IMG/VR virus record: IMGVR_UViG_3300034356_001231 | Span: 23,809 to 87,808 of that record | DNA length: 64,000 nt | Reading direction: 5' to 3' (one strand) | DNA from: a virus | Part shown: one piece after another, positions 36,305-44,380 of the stretch | Layout: the number at the start of each line of letters is the position of its first letter | How positions within the stretch are numbered: position 1 is the first letter of the stretch | Position numbers and translations under genes: made by a program | Notes under the pieces: model-generated | Told to the model about the DNA's origin: nothing | Database searches by the model: none | Seen by the model: only the letters and a program-made list of their open reading frames with translations

Positions 36305-37359
36305 TCAATTGTCAATGCCTCATGATATAACTCTACAATTTTATTTTCTAATTTGTTCTTATCAACGCCTTTTACTTCGGCGCCAGTAATGTATTTTTTA
36401 AAAATTTCAATTGTAGATTCAGCTTCATCAATAATATCATCGTCATCTTCCAAATCAAGATTAAGATGATCTTCTACGATTTGTATGTCCACAGGATTTT
36501 GTTTTTCAATATTCTCTATAAATTTTTCAAACCAATAAGGATTATTCTTTTCAGTGATTATAATTTTAATTATCTTATTAGCAAATTGAGTATAGTCGAT
36601 TTCGGAGTCTACAAATTTAGTATCTCCGTCATTATACCAGAACTTATGAAACATCTTATACGGGTTTTCAATAAAAGTTAATTGTCTCGTTTCTGTGTCA
36701 AAGATATGAAACCCTCGAGGATCGTTATAATCAGACCAAGTATACTCTGCAGGAGAACCGAGATAATTAATATTACCACGGTTTGAACGATGATGAAAAT
36801 GCCCAGAACAAACAATATCAAACCGTCCAAAAAGTGACGGATCGTCTCCATGAGAAACGATTGATCCTTTAAACATTTCAAATCCTTCCAGTTCCAAATG
36901 ACCGAAAGCAATTTGTGCATCTGTTTCCTTAATTAGTTTGAAGGAATGCTGTTTATTGTCATCACAAATCCAAGGAATTAATAGAATCTTGGTTTCACCG
37001 AACATTACTTCGGTTGCTTTATCATAGATATTTATCTCATACTTACGAAAAAGTTCGTTAAAAGATGACACCTCATTAGTATTTTTATGATATGTGTCAT
37101 GATTGCCGAGTATCTGATGCCATTTTAATCCACGTTCAATAGCTGGTTCAATCAAATCTTTTCTTAAACGATACGCAGTATTGATGTTGATATATTTTCG
37201 GCGATCCACAATATCGCCGCAATGCACAACAGTTTTAATATTATTTTCGTCGATATATCTATAGAATACATTATCATAGAACCTTTTCATATAGTCATGA
37301 AAGACTAGAGAGTCATTACGAACACCAGCATGACTATCGGTTAAAAGAGCGATTTTCAT
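36301..37359 (-). CDS. 47: Recombination nuclease subunit gp47 (Mre11-like)
   Basis: A 352-residue protein (T4 gp47: 339). The metallophosphoesterase motifs are in order: LLTDSHAGV, HCGDIVDRR, ILGNHDTYH and CSGHFHHRS. It is the nuclease partner of gp46. Its start overlaps the end of the small 37334 gene, and its stop overlaps gp46, showing one transcript. Confidence 0.95.
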   Translation of the reverse strand: MKIALLTDSHAGVRNDSLVFHDYMKRFYDNVFYRYIDENNIKTVVHCGDIVDRRKYININTAYRLRKDLIEPAIERGLKWHQILGNHDTYHKNTNEVSSFNELFRKYEINIYDKATEVMFGETKILLIPWICDDNKQHSFKLIKETDAQIAFGHLELEGFEMFKGSIVSHGDDPSLFGRFDIVCSGHFHHRSNRGNINYLGSPAEYTWSDYNDPRGFHIFDTETRQLTFIENPYKMFHKFWYNDGDTKFVDSEIDYTQFANKIIKIIITEKNNPYWFEKFIENIEKQNPVDIQIVEDHLNLDLEDDDDIIDEAESTIEIFKKYITGAEVKGVDKNKLENKIVELYHEALTIE

Positions 37360-37516
37360 TTTTAGAACTTGCCTTTACAACAGCAGCCGTAACATAATCA
37401 CGAATAGCATCTAGACGTAGCAATAGATTTGCTCTTTCGTTTTCTCGAATATTTTTGTCGTTTAATCTATTAACAATATCCTGAACGACAACAGGTACTA
37501 AATGATCATTCTTCAT
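37334..37516 (-). CDS. Small helical protein between gp55 and gp47
   Basis: A 60-residue protein starting MKNDHLVPVVVQDIVNRLNDK and Arg/Asn-rich thereafter. It overlaps gp55 and gp47 by about 11 and 26 bases. T4 carries small genes in the same interval (the 55.x group), but I cannot assign a homologue. No motif is visible. Confidence 0.6.
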   Translation of the reverse strand: MKNDHLVPVVVQDIVNRLNDKNIRENERANLLLRLDAIRDYVTAAVVKASSKNENRSFNR

Positions 37517-38048
37517 TTTCTTCCACCTCTGAAAATTTTTCTACTCCAGTAAGTTTACTCTCTTTTTTAGATTTAGTCAACTTATCTTCAAACGAACGCA
37601 CTATGTCTGACGAATACTCATTAGATTTCAAATGCATAGCATGCCCCGAATTTTCTACAATTTCGCTAAACAAATGAGAGTTCTCGAAATTCTTATGTTT
37701 TATATATGTCTGTTTCTTTTCTTTTTGTATTCTTCGAAGAAAGGCGTTCCATGCAATCTGTGTAAAATAAGCAAATGGATTGTTTGTTTTGTCTGGATTA
37801 AAATTATCAACTGCAGATATACAATCCATGATACCATCAGAAATCATTTCTTGTTTGTATGTATATCCTGAGAAGTTTGGTTTCTTAGCAAGATTATTAC
37901 ATATAAGGATAATCGATTCTCCAATATAGTTAGGCACTTGCGGTTTATCTGCATCGTGTTCCAGAGCATGTTGCAAATCATTCTTGTAATGGATCATGGC
38001 GCCATATAAAGTTTTGTTATTGATATAATTTTTTACCTTAGCCATCAT
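37506..38048 (-). CDS. 55: Late-gene sigma factor gp55
   Basis: A 180-residue protein (T4 gp55: 185). YIGESIILICNNLAKKPNFSGYTYKQEMISDGIMDCISAVDNFNP and FAYFTQIAWNAFLRRIQKEKKQ correspond to sigma region 2, the only part retained in T4-type late sigma factors. With the clamp it directs host RNA polymerase to TATAAATA promoters, several of which are visible in this window. Transcribed from a promoter inside the preceding gene (38167). Confidence 0.9.
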   Translation of the reverse strand: MMAKVKNYINNKTLYGAMIHYKNDLQHALEHDADKPQVPNYIGESIILICNNLAKKPNFSGYTYKQEMISDGIMDCISAVDNFNPDKTNNPFAYFTQIAWNAFLRRIQKEKKQTYIKHKNFENSHLFSEIVENSGHAMHLKSNEYSSDIVRSFEDKLTKSKKESKLTGVEKFSEVEENEE

Positions 38049-38057
38049 TCCTCACTT

Positions 38058-38429
38058 TTAAAAAATTACGAATAAAAAGAAACATACTAAAGATATTAAA
38101 AACCCAAAGACAGTTTCAGATATTGTGTGACTGTTAGTTTCAATAAGCGCATAAGCAAATATAGATAGTATACCTAAACAAGCTATAAAAGTCAATAACT
38201 TATTTGATAAAAAAGAAGCCCATAACAATATAATTGTTGCCATTGCCATATGTCCACTGGGGCTATACGGCTGTAGAATTATTTTTAAAAAACCAGTTAT
38301 TACCACTGAAGAGAGAAAAGACAATACGAATCTAAAATTGTTTGTCAAAATAAAAACAATATACGCTAGATAGAAAGCGATATTAATGTTTCCTATTTCA
38401 AGTATCTTTCTCAAAATTTCTATTGACAT
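38058..38429 (-). CDS. PAP2-like membrane phosphatase
   Basis: About 123 residues. The ATG at 38429 has AGGA just upstream; a GTG at 38441 is the alternative. Four or five hydrophobic segments are visible. YSPSGHMAMAT carries the PSGH motif of PAP2 lipid phosphatases, and NSHTISETVFG resembles the second motif's His, but the usual SR pair is missing and Glu replaces Asp. It may dephosphorylate lipid or undecaprenyl carriers or be an inactive relative. It is unusual next to gp55. Confidence 0.55.
   Translation of the reverse strand: MSIEILRKILEIGNINIAFYLAYIVFILTNNFRFVLSFLSSVVITGFLKIILQPYSPSGHMAMATIILLWASFLSNKLLTFIACLGILSIFAYALIETNSHTISETVFGFLISLVCFFLFVIF
38167..38195 (-). promoter_or_regulatory. 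Sigma70-type promoter ahead of gp55
   Basis: Minus strand: TTGACT (38190-38195), 17 bp, TATACT (38167-38172), inside the PAP2-like gene and about 120 bp before gp55. It shares the TTGACTTTT start and TAGG before the -10 with other early-type promoters here. Confidence 0.7.
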
Positions 38430-38451
38430 TTTTCCTGACACCCAGTATAAT
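38423..38451 (+). promoter_or_regulatory. Perfect consensus promoter in antisense direction
   Basis: TTGACA (38423-38428), 17 bp, TATAAT (38446-38451) on the plus strand, at the gap between the PAP2-like gene and uvsW, both of which are minus. No coding frame follows; it would yield RNA antisense to uvsW. Confidence 0.55.
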
Positions 38452-38471
38452 CATTAATGCGCTGATTGAAA

Positions 38472-39917
38472 TTAAATATCCAATTGAACCTTATAGATCT
38501 TGTACTCAAACTTCTCTTCGTTATATATCTTTATTCTCTCCATGAAATGGAGTAAGGTATAGTTCTTCTTACTCTTCCAAGACATGTCGTCAGCTATATC
38601 AAAAAGGGTAGCAGAAGTTTTCGTATCAGACTTACGTAGTCCACGGCCAATTGACTGTAGATTCCTAATGCGAGACTTGCTTGGGCTACTAAAAATAATA
38701 TTATGGAGATTCTTAATATTGACTCCGGTGCTAAAAGTACCAAAAGAAGCGACAATAATAGCATTGTGATCATTTTCGACAACCTTTCTAATTTGTTCTC
38801 TATCGTCGCCAGATATATCTCCTGAAACGAAATATACAGGACGATTATTATTTTGTAACATATTAGCTAGATGAATACCATGCTTTTCTACAAATTGATA
38901 TAATACTAAAGTATTACCCTTTAACGATAACGCAAGATTCTTAATGAATTTATTTCTTGATTCTAACCTTACAAGGTAATCCATTTCAGCTTGATAATCG
39001 TTTGCTCGAGCAATCATCTGTCTAATTTCATCCGGATATGACAAAACAATAGCTTTAATTTTAAAATCAGCAAGATGTTTTTGATCAATAAGTTCTTTTG
39101 TGGTTGTTACTTTTCTGACTGCTCCGAAGAGTCCCTCAAGGACGAGGCGGTGGGTTTCAGTACCATCCAATGTTCCGGTAAATCCAAAACGATAACGGCA
39201 TCCGGACATCTTAGTAAGTATAGAAGTAAGAGATTTTGCTTTGAAGAGATGAGCTTCGTCTCCGATGACAACATCAAAGTTTGCAAAGAATTCTTTAGGT
39301 AGCTTGTATACGCTTTGCCAAGTTGTGATTGTGATCGGTTTTGTTGATCCCTTATCCTGTCCAGCGAACACACGATGAACAAAAGTATCGGAGTCAAAAC
39401 CATAGTCAGCAAAATCACTGGCAAGCTGACTAACAAGAGAAGTAGTTGGTACAATAATAAGAGTGCGTTTCGCATAATACCTCACAAGTAAATAAATGAT
39501 AAATGACTTACCAGAAGCTGTGGGAGAAAGCATTAATGCTCTACGTTCTCTTACAGCATGAACAAAAGCATCCAACTGGTAATCTCTTGGCTGCATCGTA
39601 GGTTTTATTTTTTCAACAAACTCTTTAGCTTCCTTTAAAGAAAAGTTCTCAGAAGCAAAATCTGAAAGATATTCTAGTTCATAGTTTCTAGATTTACAAA
39701 ATTCTTCTACATATTTTGTTAAACCAGCATACAACAAACCAGTCATGGCATTTAACAAGCGTATCTTACCATCCCAAAATTTAGAACGATAAGCGGGCAT
39801 GAATTTAGCGCCAGGAACAGTGAACGTAAAGAATTCGCTCATTTCCATCATAATGCTTGGTTCGGCTTTTACTTTAATATAAACTTCGTCGAACCTTTCG
39901 ATTTGCACTATATCCAT
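38472..39917 (-). CDS. uvsW: DNA/RNA helicase UvsW
   Basis: A 481-residue superfamily 2 helicase (T4 UvsW: about 500). The N-terminus matches the substrate-recognition domain. LMLSPTASGKSFIIYLL is motif I, VVIGDEAHLF is the DEAH motif II, FGFTGTLDG is motif III, and SIGRGLRKSD is motif VI. UvsW unwinds R-loops and branch-migrates recombination intermediates, switching replication from origin-driven to recombination-driven. Gene order next to uvsY is as expected. Confidence 0.93.
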   Translation of the reverse strand: MDIVQIERFDEVYIKVKAEPSIMMEMSEFFTFTVPGAKFMPAYRSKFWDGKIRLLNAMTGLLYAGLTKYVEEFCKSRNYELEYLSDFASENFSLKEAKEFVEKIKPTMQPRDYQLDAFVHAVRERRALMLSPTASGKSFIIYLLVRYYAKRTLIIVPTTSLVSQLASDFADYGFDSDTFVHRVFAGQDKGSTKPITITTWQSVYKLPKEFFANFDVVIGDEAHLFKAKSLTSILTKMSGCRYRFGFTGTLDGTETHRLVLEGLFGAVRKVTTTKELIDQKHLADFKIKAIVLSYPDEIRQMIARANDYQAEMDYLVRLESRNKFIKNLALSLKGNTLVLYQFVEKHGIHLANMLQNNNRPVYFVSGDISGDDREQIRKVVENDHNAIIVASFGTFSTGVNIKNLHNIIFSSPSKSRIRNLQSIGRGLRKSDTKTSATLFDIADDMSWKSKKNYTLLHFMERIKIYNEEKFEYKIYKVQLDI

Positions 39918-40351
39918 TAAGCACCCATTGTAAATTTCTGCCAGTCAATCGCATTTTTTATCACGAAATTTCTATTCATAATAGACTTGATAATTGAATC
40001 TAGCAGTTCTATTTTTTCTTGTTGATAACCAATCTTAAGAGATAGATTGATAATGTCTTGGTCGGCTTCTAGATACATAGGAATATCGCTTTTAAGCACC
40101 ATTCCTTTTGGAGGGAGCTTCCAACCCTTGTCTTTAGTTTCTTCGTTCGGCCCCTGAGTCAAAAACTCATACTTATCTAGTTTGAGTTGTCTCATGTCAG
40201 CTTCATGTTTTCGAAGAAGCATTTTCTCCTTAACATATATCTGATAGTATTTATGGTGAAGTTTTGGGATGTTTAGAGCTTCTTCGCCCAGTTCAGTTTT
40301 ATCAATTTTAGTGTCGGTTTGCCAATGTTCTAGTATTTCATCTATATTCAT
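39917..40351 (-). CDS. uvsY: Recombination mediator UvsY
   Basis: A 144-residue protein (T4 UvsY: 137). It is all-helical and charged, with LHHKYYQIYVKEKMLLRKHEADMRQLKLDKYEFLTQG and the ending NAIDWQKFTMGA, which matches the UvsY type. UvsY loads the UvsX recombinase on gp32-covered DNA. It overlaps uvsW by one base. Confidence 0.88.
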   Translation of the reverse strand: MNIDEILEHWQTDTKIDKTELGEEALNIPKLHHKYYQIYVKEKMLLRKHEADMRQLKLDKYEFLTQGPNEETKDKGWKLPPKGMVLKSDIPMYLEADQDIINLSLKIGYQQEKIELLDSIIKSIMNRNFVIKNAIDWQKFTMGA

Positions 40352-40374
40352 AATAATCTCACAGGTTAAATAAT

Positions 40375-40896
40375 TTAGATTTTAATAATATTATAGTATG
40401 TATATTTGAAAGAAGCAGTAGCTGTAATATAATTTACATCGCTATCAATTGTATTGAATTCAAGCCCAGATAGAGAAACAGGATATCCGTCAACGTAAAC
40501 AATTTCATAATTGGCTGATTTGGTGCTAGATAAAACTATAACAGAAATATCTGAGTATATGCCTTCGCCAGTCCATTCTTTTTTGTCTGCAATGTTTTTA
40601 TACTGTTCAAACTCTTCTGGCTTGCCTAATCCTGTTATCCAATTATGAATCTCGAGATAGTTTTGTAAATCTTCATCAACCTTAAATGTTATATTTAATT
40701 CACCATAAGTCAAATGTTCTCCCGGCAATGGTATATTTACGAAGGGATTTGGTGATACTGCTGGCGGTAGATTGATTGCCGGTATGTTTACTTTCTGAAT
40801 AAAGAAGTTTACATGTGGAGCTTTCTTAATCTGAAACTTGAAATTCAGAGGGGAAAGAAAGTTTCTATTAGATGGTGTGTTATCTATAGCTGACAT
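40375..40896 (-). CDS. Virion-type protein, tail-tube-like
   Basis: A 173-residue protein. FKFQIKKAPHVNFFIQKVNIPAINLP and LTYGELNITFKVDEDLQNYLEIHNWITGLG resemble tail-tube/gp19-type proteins of T4-like phages, which share the beta-barrel and a helix after VDEDL. It is not the main tube protein (at 48259). It may be a second tube-fold or completion protein. It lies between uvsY and the gp23 region and is followed upstream by a terminator. Confidence 0.55.
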   Translation of the reverse strand: MSAIDNTPSNRNFLSPLNFKFQIKKAPHVNFFIQKVNIPAINLPPAVSPNPFVNIPLPGEHLTYGELNITFKVDEDLQNYLEIHNWITGLGKPEEFEQYKNIADKKEWTGEGIYSDISVIVLSSTKSANYEIVYVDGYPVSLSGLEFNTIDSDVNYITATASFKYTYYNIIKI

Positions 40897-40904
40897 GTTT
40901 TTCT

Positions 40905-40931
40905 CTAAAAAAGTGGGGGTGATTAGCCCCC
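40905..40931 (-). terminator. Intrinsic terminator after the GIY-YIG gene
   Basis: On the minus strand GGGGG (40927-40931) and CCCCC (40915-40919) form a stem, followed by a T-rich run. It ends the endonuclease transcript and shields the 40375 gene. Confidence 0.8.
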
Positions 40932-41650
40932 TAGTCTGATGTTGTTAGATCTTTGCCTAACGATTTATTTAGTCTATAATCTTCCCAACGTTTTTTTGAT
41001 GCTTCTTTTAGTTTTCTCTTTTGATTTTCTGCCCAGACAGGGTCACTCCATCTATTCTTCAGTTGTGTGGAACATAGTTTATCTTGTTCTTCTCTTGTCA
41101 TAGTTTTTTTGGGTTCTGCTCTTTTTCTTGAACCATTATTCCATTGTTCTTTCATTCGAATAGAATTTTGTTGTTTCCATTCTTCTGTATGTTTTTTACC
41201 TAGTTTTGCTTGTCGAAGTTTTTCTTTGTGCTCTTCTGAGAATTTTCTGCCTTTGTTCGCTGTAGATATTTTATCAGCAGTTTCAGGAGAACATGGACCT
41301 GTAGATTTGCCTTTTTTAGAATGAGAAATTTTTTGTCCGATAGTTTTTACTGACTCTGGATACTGATGCCAAGGATTGCCGTTTTTAGTATCAAGGTTAT
41401 AATATCTAATTTTCTTTTCCTCAGGTTTCATCATATTCAAATAACGTTGTTCCTCAAGATACATTTGTTCTCTGCTAAGATTAGTTTTAAGAACTTTTCT
41501 TCTGAAATCTTGTGGCCTTCTTTTATATGAGTCTCTCATCCAATTAGAAGAACAGATATATCCGTCTGTTTCTGTTCCCCAATGACAACCAACATAATAG
41601 CGTTTATGTTTAACATCATACCAGATATATACAAACCCATACTTTTCCAT
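40931..41650 (-). CDS. GIY-YIG homing endonuclease with NUMOD3 motifs
   Basis: A 239-residue protein next to the gp23 gene. GFVYIWYDVKHKRYYVGCHWG is the GIY-YIG motif, and the conserved Arg/Glu region follows. From about residue 108 several NUMOD3-like repeats are visible (KISHSKKGKSTGPCSP, KISTANKGRKFSEEHK, KLRQAKLGKKHTEE), as in DNA-binding tails of intron endonucleases. It would nick or cut near conserved capsid or neighbouring genes. Bounded by terminators on both sides, it is likely a mobile insertion. Confidence 0.88.
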   Translation of the reverse strand: MEKYGFVYIWYDVKHKRYYVGCHWGTETDGYICSSNWMRDSYKRRPQDFRRKVLKTNLSREQMYLEEQRYLNMMKPEEKKIRYYNLDTKNGNPWHQYPESVKTIGQKISHSKKGKSTGPCSPETADKISTANKGRKFSEEHKEKLRQAKLGKKHTEEWKQQNSIRMKEQWNNGSRKRAEPKKTMTREEQDKLCSTQLKNRWSDPVWAENQKRKLKEASKKRWEDYRLNKSLGKDLTTSD

Positions 41651-41664
41651 TAATATTTCTCCAT

Positions 41665-41700
41665 AAAAAAATACCTGGGAACTTTCGAAAGTTCCCAGGT
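41665..41700 (-). terminator. Terminator after gp23: 28-base perfect palindrome
   Basis: ACCTGGGAACTTTC (41673-41686) is exactly complementary to GAAAGTTCCCAGGT (41687-41700). Reading on the minus strand the hairpin is followed by T-rich TATTTTTTT. It probably stops the heavy capsid-gene transcription. Confidence 0.85.
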
Positions 41701-41722
41701 TTATTTAGTCATATTACTGACG

Positions 41723-41747
41723 CTTTTTAGTGAATAACACTAAAAAG
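41723..41747. repeat. Second hairpin downstream of gp23
   Basis: CTTTTTAGTG (41723-41732) and CACTAAAAAG (41738-41747), a perfect 10-bp stem with loop AATAA, just below the gp23 stop. It may protect the 3' end of the mRNA or aid termination. Confidence 0.6.
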
Positions 41748-41755
41748 TATAGTGA

Positions 41756-43132
41756 CTACATCAAATTATTTACGATCACACGACGATAATATTTGTTAGT
41801 GCTAATAACATTAGAACGACCAAGGCCCTGGTTAGTGCCTTCGGCGAATGGGTTTGCAACCATGCCGTAACGAGTCTTAAAGCCGATCTTTGGCTGGAAG
41901 GATGACTGATCAACAGCACGAACCATCTGTAGTGGAACGTATGGGCAGTAGAATAGACCAGCGTCGAAAGCTGATGAACCCTTATAGCCAACTGTTAGAT
42001 AGTTACCGCCTAGAGCGTATGGATCGATATAAACACGTAGACGACCATTTAGGATACCAGCGAAGGTATTTCCTGTATCGTCAACCTGTAGGTTATTTGA
42101 GTTAAGAGCAGGAGCGTAGTCAAGAACACCAGCCATCTGTAGAGCAGAAGCAACGTCTGAAGAACAGATAACGATGTTACCCTTACCACGACGAGTCTGC
42201 TTGGCGATCTGGTTAGCTTCACGCTCTAGCTGGAACATTAGACCCTTGAACTTTTCAACTGACCAACGACCGTTTGAGTCAGTATCAAGATCGAAGACAC
42301 CAGCTGTAGTAACGTTATCCTGAGCGCCAGCTTCAGCAGTGAAGTTAATAGTACGAACAACTTCACGGTTGATTTCGGCTAGGATTTCAGCTGATAGAAT
42401 ATTGGCTAGTTCTGTTTCAGCGTCTAGACCATGGATTGCCTTAAGATCCTGAGCAAGTTCCATAGTATACTCTGCCTTTAGAGCACGAGTGTTAGCAGTT
42501 ACAGTAACCTTCTCAATTGAGAATGCCATCTGTGGGAAAGCTGTATTTGAATCAGTTCCAAGAGCTTCAGCCTGGAAAGTTGACATACCAGCACCAGTGT
42601 TATATGTATTAACAGCTGTTAGTGGTGTAGTGTTAGTAGCACCTGGAATTGTACCAACGAACTTCTGACCGAAGGTGTTAGCGCCAGATGTAACAGAAGA
42701 GAACTGAGTGTTAACTTCGTTATAGAATGTTTCTGCGCCAGCGTTGTTATAGCTAGTTGTATTAGCATAACGTGAACGCATAGCGAAAATGAGGCCAGTT
42801 GGGCCAGTCATTGGCTGAACGCCGCAGATGTCGTAAGCAATTAGATTTGGCATTGCACGACGAACTAGAGAAATAAGAACTGGATCGAAAGTATCGATGC
42901 CGCCTGTTCCCTGAGTTGAGCTTGAAGCGCCCATTAGGTTTGTGTGAACAAGTGAACTTGTTTCTGTTAGTGTCTGATAGTCACCATGAGCTGCTGATTC
43001 ACGGAGAGCCTTCTCTGTGTTCTCAAGCATAACTGCTGTGACTGAACGGCGGTGCTGGTCCTTAATGGCGCCAAGAGCGTCATGGTCTAGGACTGGAGCC
43101 CACTTGTTTTGAATTTCCTCAGCTAGATACAT
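41756..43132 (-). CDS. 23: Major capsid protein gp23
   Basis: A 458-residue protein (T4 gp23: 521). It contains the conserved FDPVLISLVRRAMPNLIAYDICGVQPMTGPTGLIFAMRSRY segment, the insert region rich in Thr/Asn/Gly, and the C-terminal KIGFKTRYGMVANPF. The N-terminal portion is probably removed by the gp21 protease. It forms the capsid hexamers. A strong late promoter lies 35 bases upstream, and the start has AGGAAAACC as its site. Confidence 0.95.
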   Translation of the reverse strand: MYLAEEIQNKWAPVLDHDALGAIKDQHRRSVTAVMLENTEKALRESAAHGDYQTLTETSSLVHTNLMGASSSTQGTGGIDTFDPVLISLVRRAMPNLIAYDICGVQPMTGPTGLIFAMRSRYANTTSYNNAGAETFYNEVNTQFSSVTSGANTFGQKFVGTIPGATNTTPLTAVNTYNTGAGMSTFQAEALGTDSNTAFPQMAFSIEKVTVTANTRALKAEYTMELAQDLKAIHGLDAETELANILSAEILAEINREVVRTINFTAEAGAQDNVTTAGVFDLDTDSNGRWSVEKFKGLMFQLEREANQIAKQTRRGKGNIVICSSDVASALQMAGVLDYAPALNSNNLQVDDTGNTFAGILNGRLRVYIDPYALGGNYLTVGYKGSSAFDAGLFYCPYVPLQMVRAVDQSSFQPKIGFKTRYGMVANPFAEGTNQGLGRSNVISTNKYYRRVIVNNLM

Positions 43133-43166
43133 TTAGGTTTTCCTTTCTTAGAAATACACTTTATCT

Positions 43167-43174
43167 TATTTATA
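43167..43174 (-). promoter_or_regulatory. T4-type late promoter for gp23
   Basis: TATAAATA on the minus strand, 35 bases ahead of the gp23 ATG, with a typical leader and AAAGGAAAAC site. Confidence 0.85.
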
Positions 43175-43179
43175 ATATA

Positions 43180-44340
43180 TTACTTTTTAACTGTTCTGGA
43201 GATAGCGTCTAGATAGCGACCAACTGTTGGATCGATATTCTTAGTTACAGCTACTTCTCCTTCAAATGTTTCTTCTTCAATTGAAGAACTTGAAGTTGCT
43301 TCATTCTTAAAGTAGTTTTCCTTGACAATCATTAGCTTCTTAGCATAAACGTCAAGATCGCCGTCGAACTCAATTCCTTCAACTAGAGCAGCAAACTTTT
43401 CTTGTTGTGTCAATGCTAGATCGGAAGCAAGACTCTCAACGATATCCTGTCTTTCGTTCTCAACAACAAAGTTTCTTAGCTCAACGTTTTCTGTAATTGT
43501 TTCGTCAAGTTTTGCTTCTAGAGCTTCAACCTTCTCAGCCATAGCCTCTAGAACATCAACCTTTTCTTCTGGGACACTGATGTAGTGTTCAGCGAATAGG
43601 TTCTTCAATCCTTCCATGAACTCTTCAGCAAGTTCATTACGTAGGGTTGATTCGATAGCTACTTCGTTTTCTTTCATCCAGTTCTCAACAACATAATCGA
43701 GATATGTGTCGAGCTTTGATGTCATCTCTTCAGCAATTGAAGAAACTTCTTCCTGTAGCTTTGTTTCAAATTCTTCTTCAAGACGTGTCTGCTCTGCAAT
43801 AACTCTTACGGAAACTGCAGCTTCGAATAGAGTAGCAACGTTGTCTTTAAATTCTTCTGATAGATCCTGACCGTTAAACATTTCTTCAATGTCTTCGCGG
43901 ACATTTAGTTTTGGCATAGCGTCACGTGTCTTTGGAGCTGACTTAGCAGTTGCATCAGATGGCTTCATGTCAATAGTTGACTGATTGTGACCTGACTTGT
44001 CGCCAACACCCCAATCCTTACCTGGACCATACTGAGCTTGAACCTGATTGAAGAAATCGACAAGATCTGACTTGCCCATGCCAGCCATAACATTCATTAC
44101 TGAAGTCATTGCTTTTAGTTTTGGCATTGGATCTGAATGACGAGCGGCTGGATGAAGTGAAGATGCAGCAAGAGTTTCCTCGTCAACTGTTTCTTCTCCC
44201 ATCTTCTTACAAGAAGATTCCTTTTCTTCTTTTTCCTCTTCTTCCTCTTCCTCTTCCTCATGATGCTTCTTCTTGCCCTTTACCTTGGCTTCCTCAAGAG
44301 CATTTAGAGCTTCAAGATCGAATTCTTCGTTATTAGCCAT
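43180..44340 (-). CDS. 22: Prohead scaffold core protein gp22
   Basis: A 386-residue protein, larger than T4 gp22 (269). It is extremely acidic and helical, with a Glu-run near the N-terminus, repeated coiled-coil stretches (VEALEAKLDETITENVELRN) and a C-terminal EVAVTKNIDPTVGRYLDAIS typical of gp22. It assembles the inner core on which gp23 forms the prohead and is then degraded by gp21. Its own late promoter stands at 44373. The N-terminal extension is the main difference. Confidence 0.85.
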   Translation of the reverse strand: MANNEEFDLEALNALEEAKVKGKKKHHEEEEEEEEEKEEKESSCKKMGEETVDEETLAASSLHPAARHSDPMPKLKAMTSVMNVMAGMGKSDLVDFFNQVQAQYGPGKDWGVGDKSGHNQSTIDMKPSDATAKSAPKTRDAMPKLNVREDIEEMFNGQDLSEEFKDNVATLFEAAVSVRVIAEQTRLEEEFETKLQEEVSSIAEEMTSKLDTYLDYVVENWMKENEVAIESTLRNELAEEFMEGLKNLFAEHYISVPEEKVDVLEAMAEKVEALEAKLDETITENVELRNFVVENERQDIVESLASDLALTQQEKFAALVEGIEFDGDLDVYAKKLMIVKENYFKNEATSSSSIEEETFEGEVAVTKNIDPTVGRYLDAISRTVKK

Positions 44341-44372
44341 TTAAATAGTCTCCTATTAAAGAAATTTACAAT

Positions 44373-44380
44373 TATTTATA
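44373..44380 (-). promoter_or_regulatory. T4-type late promoter for gp22
   Basis: TATAAATA on the minus strand, 33 bases ahead of the gp22 ATG, overlapping the stop of gp21. Confidence 0.8.

Noticed and set aside
41067-41324. A plus-strand frame within the GIY-YIG endonuclease.
   Set aside because: It is antisense to a clear protein and lacks a start site.
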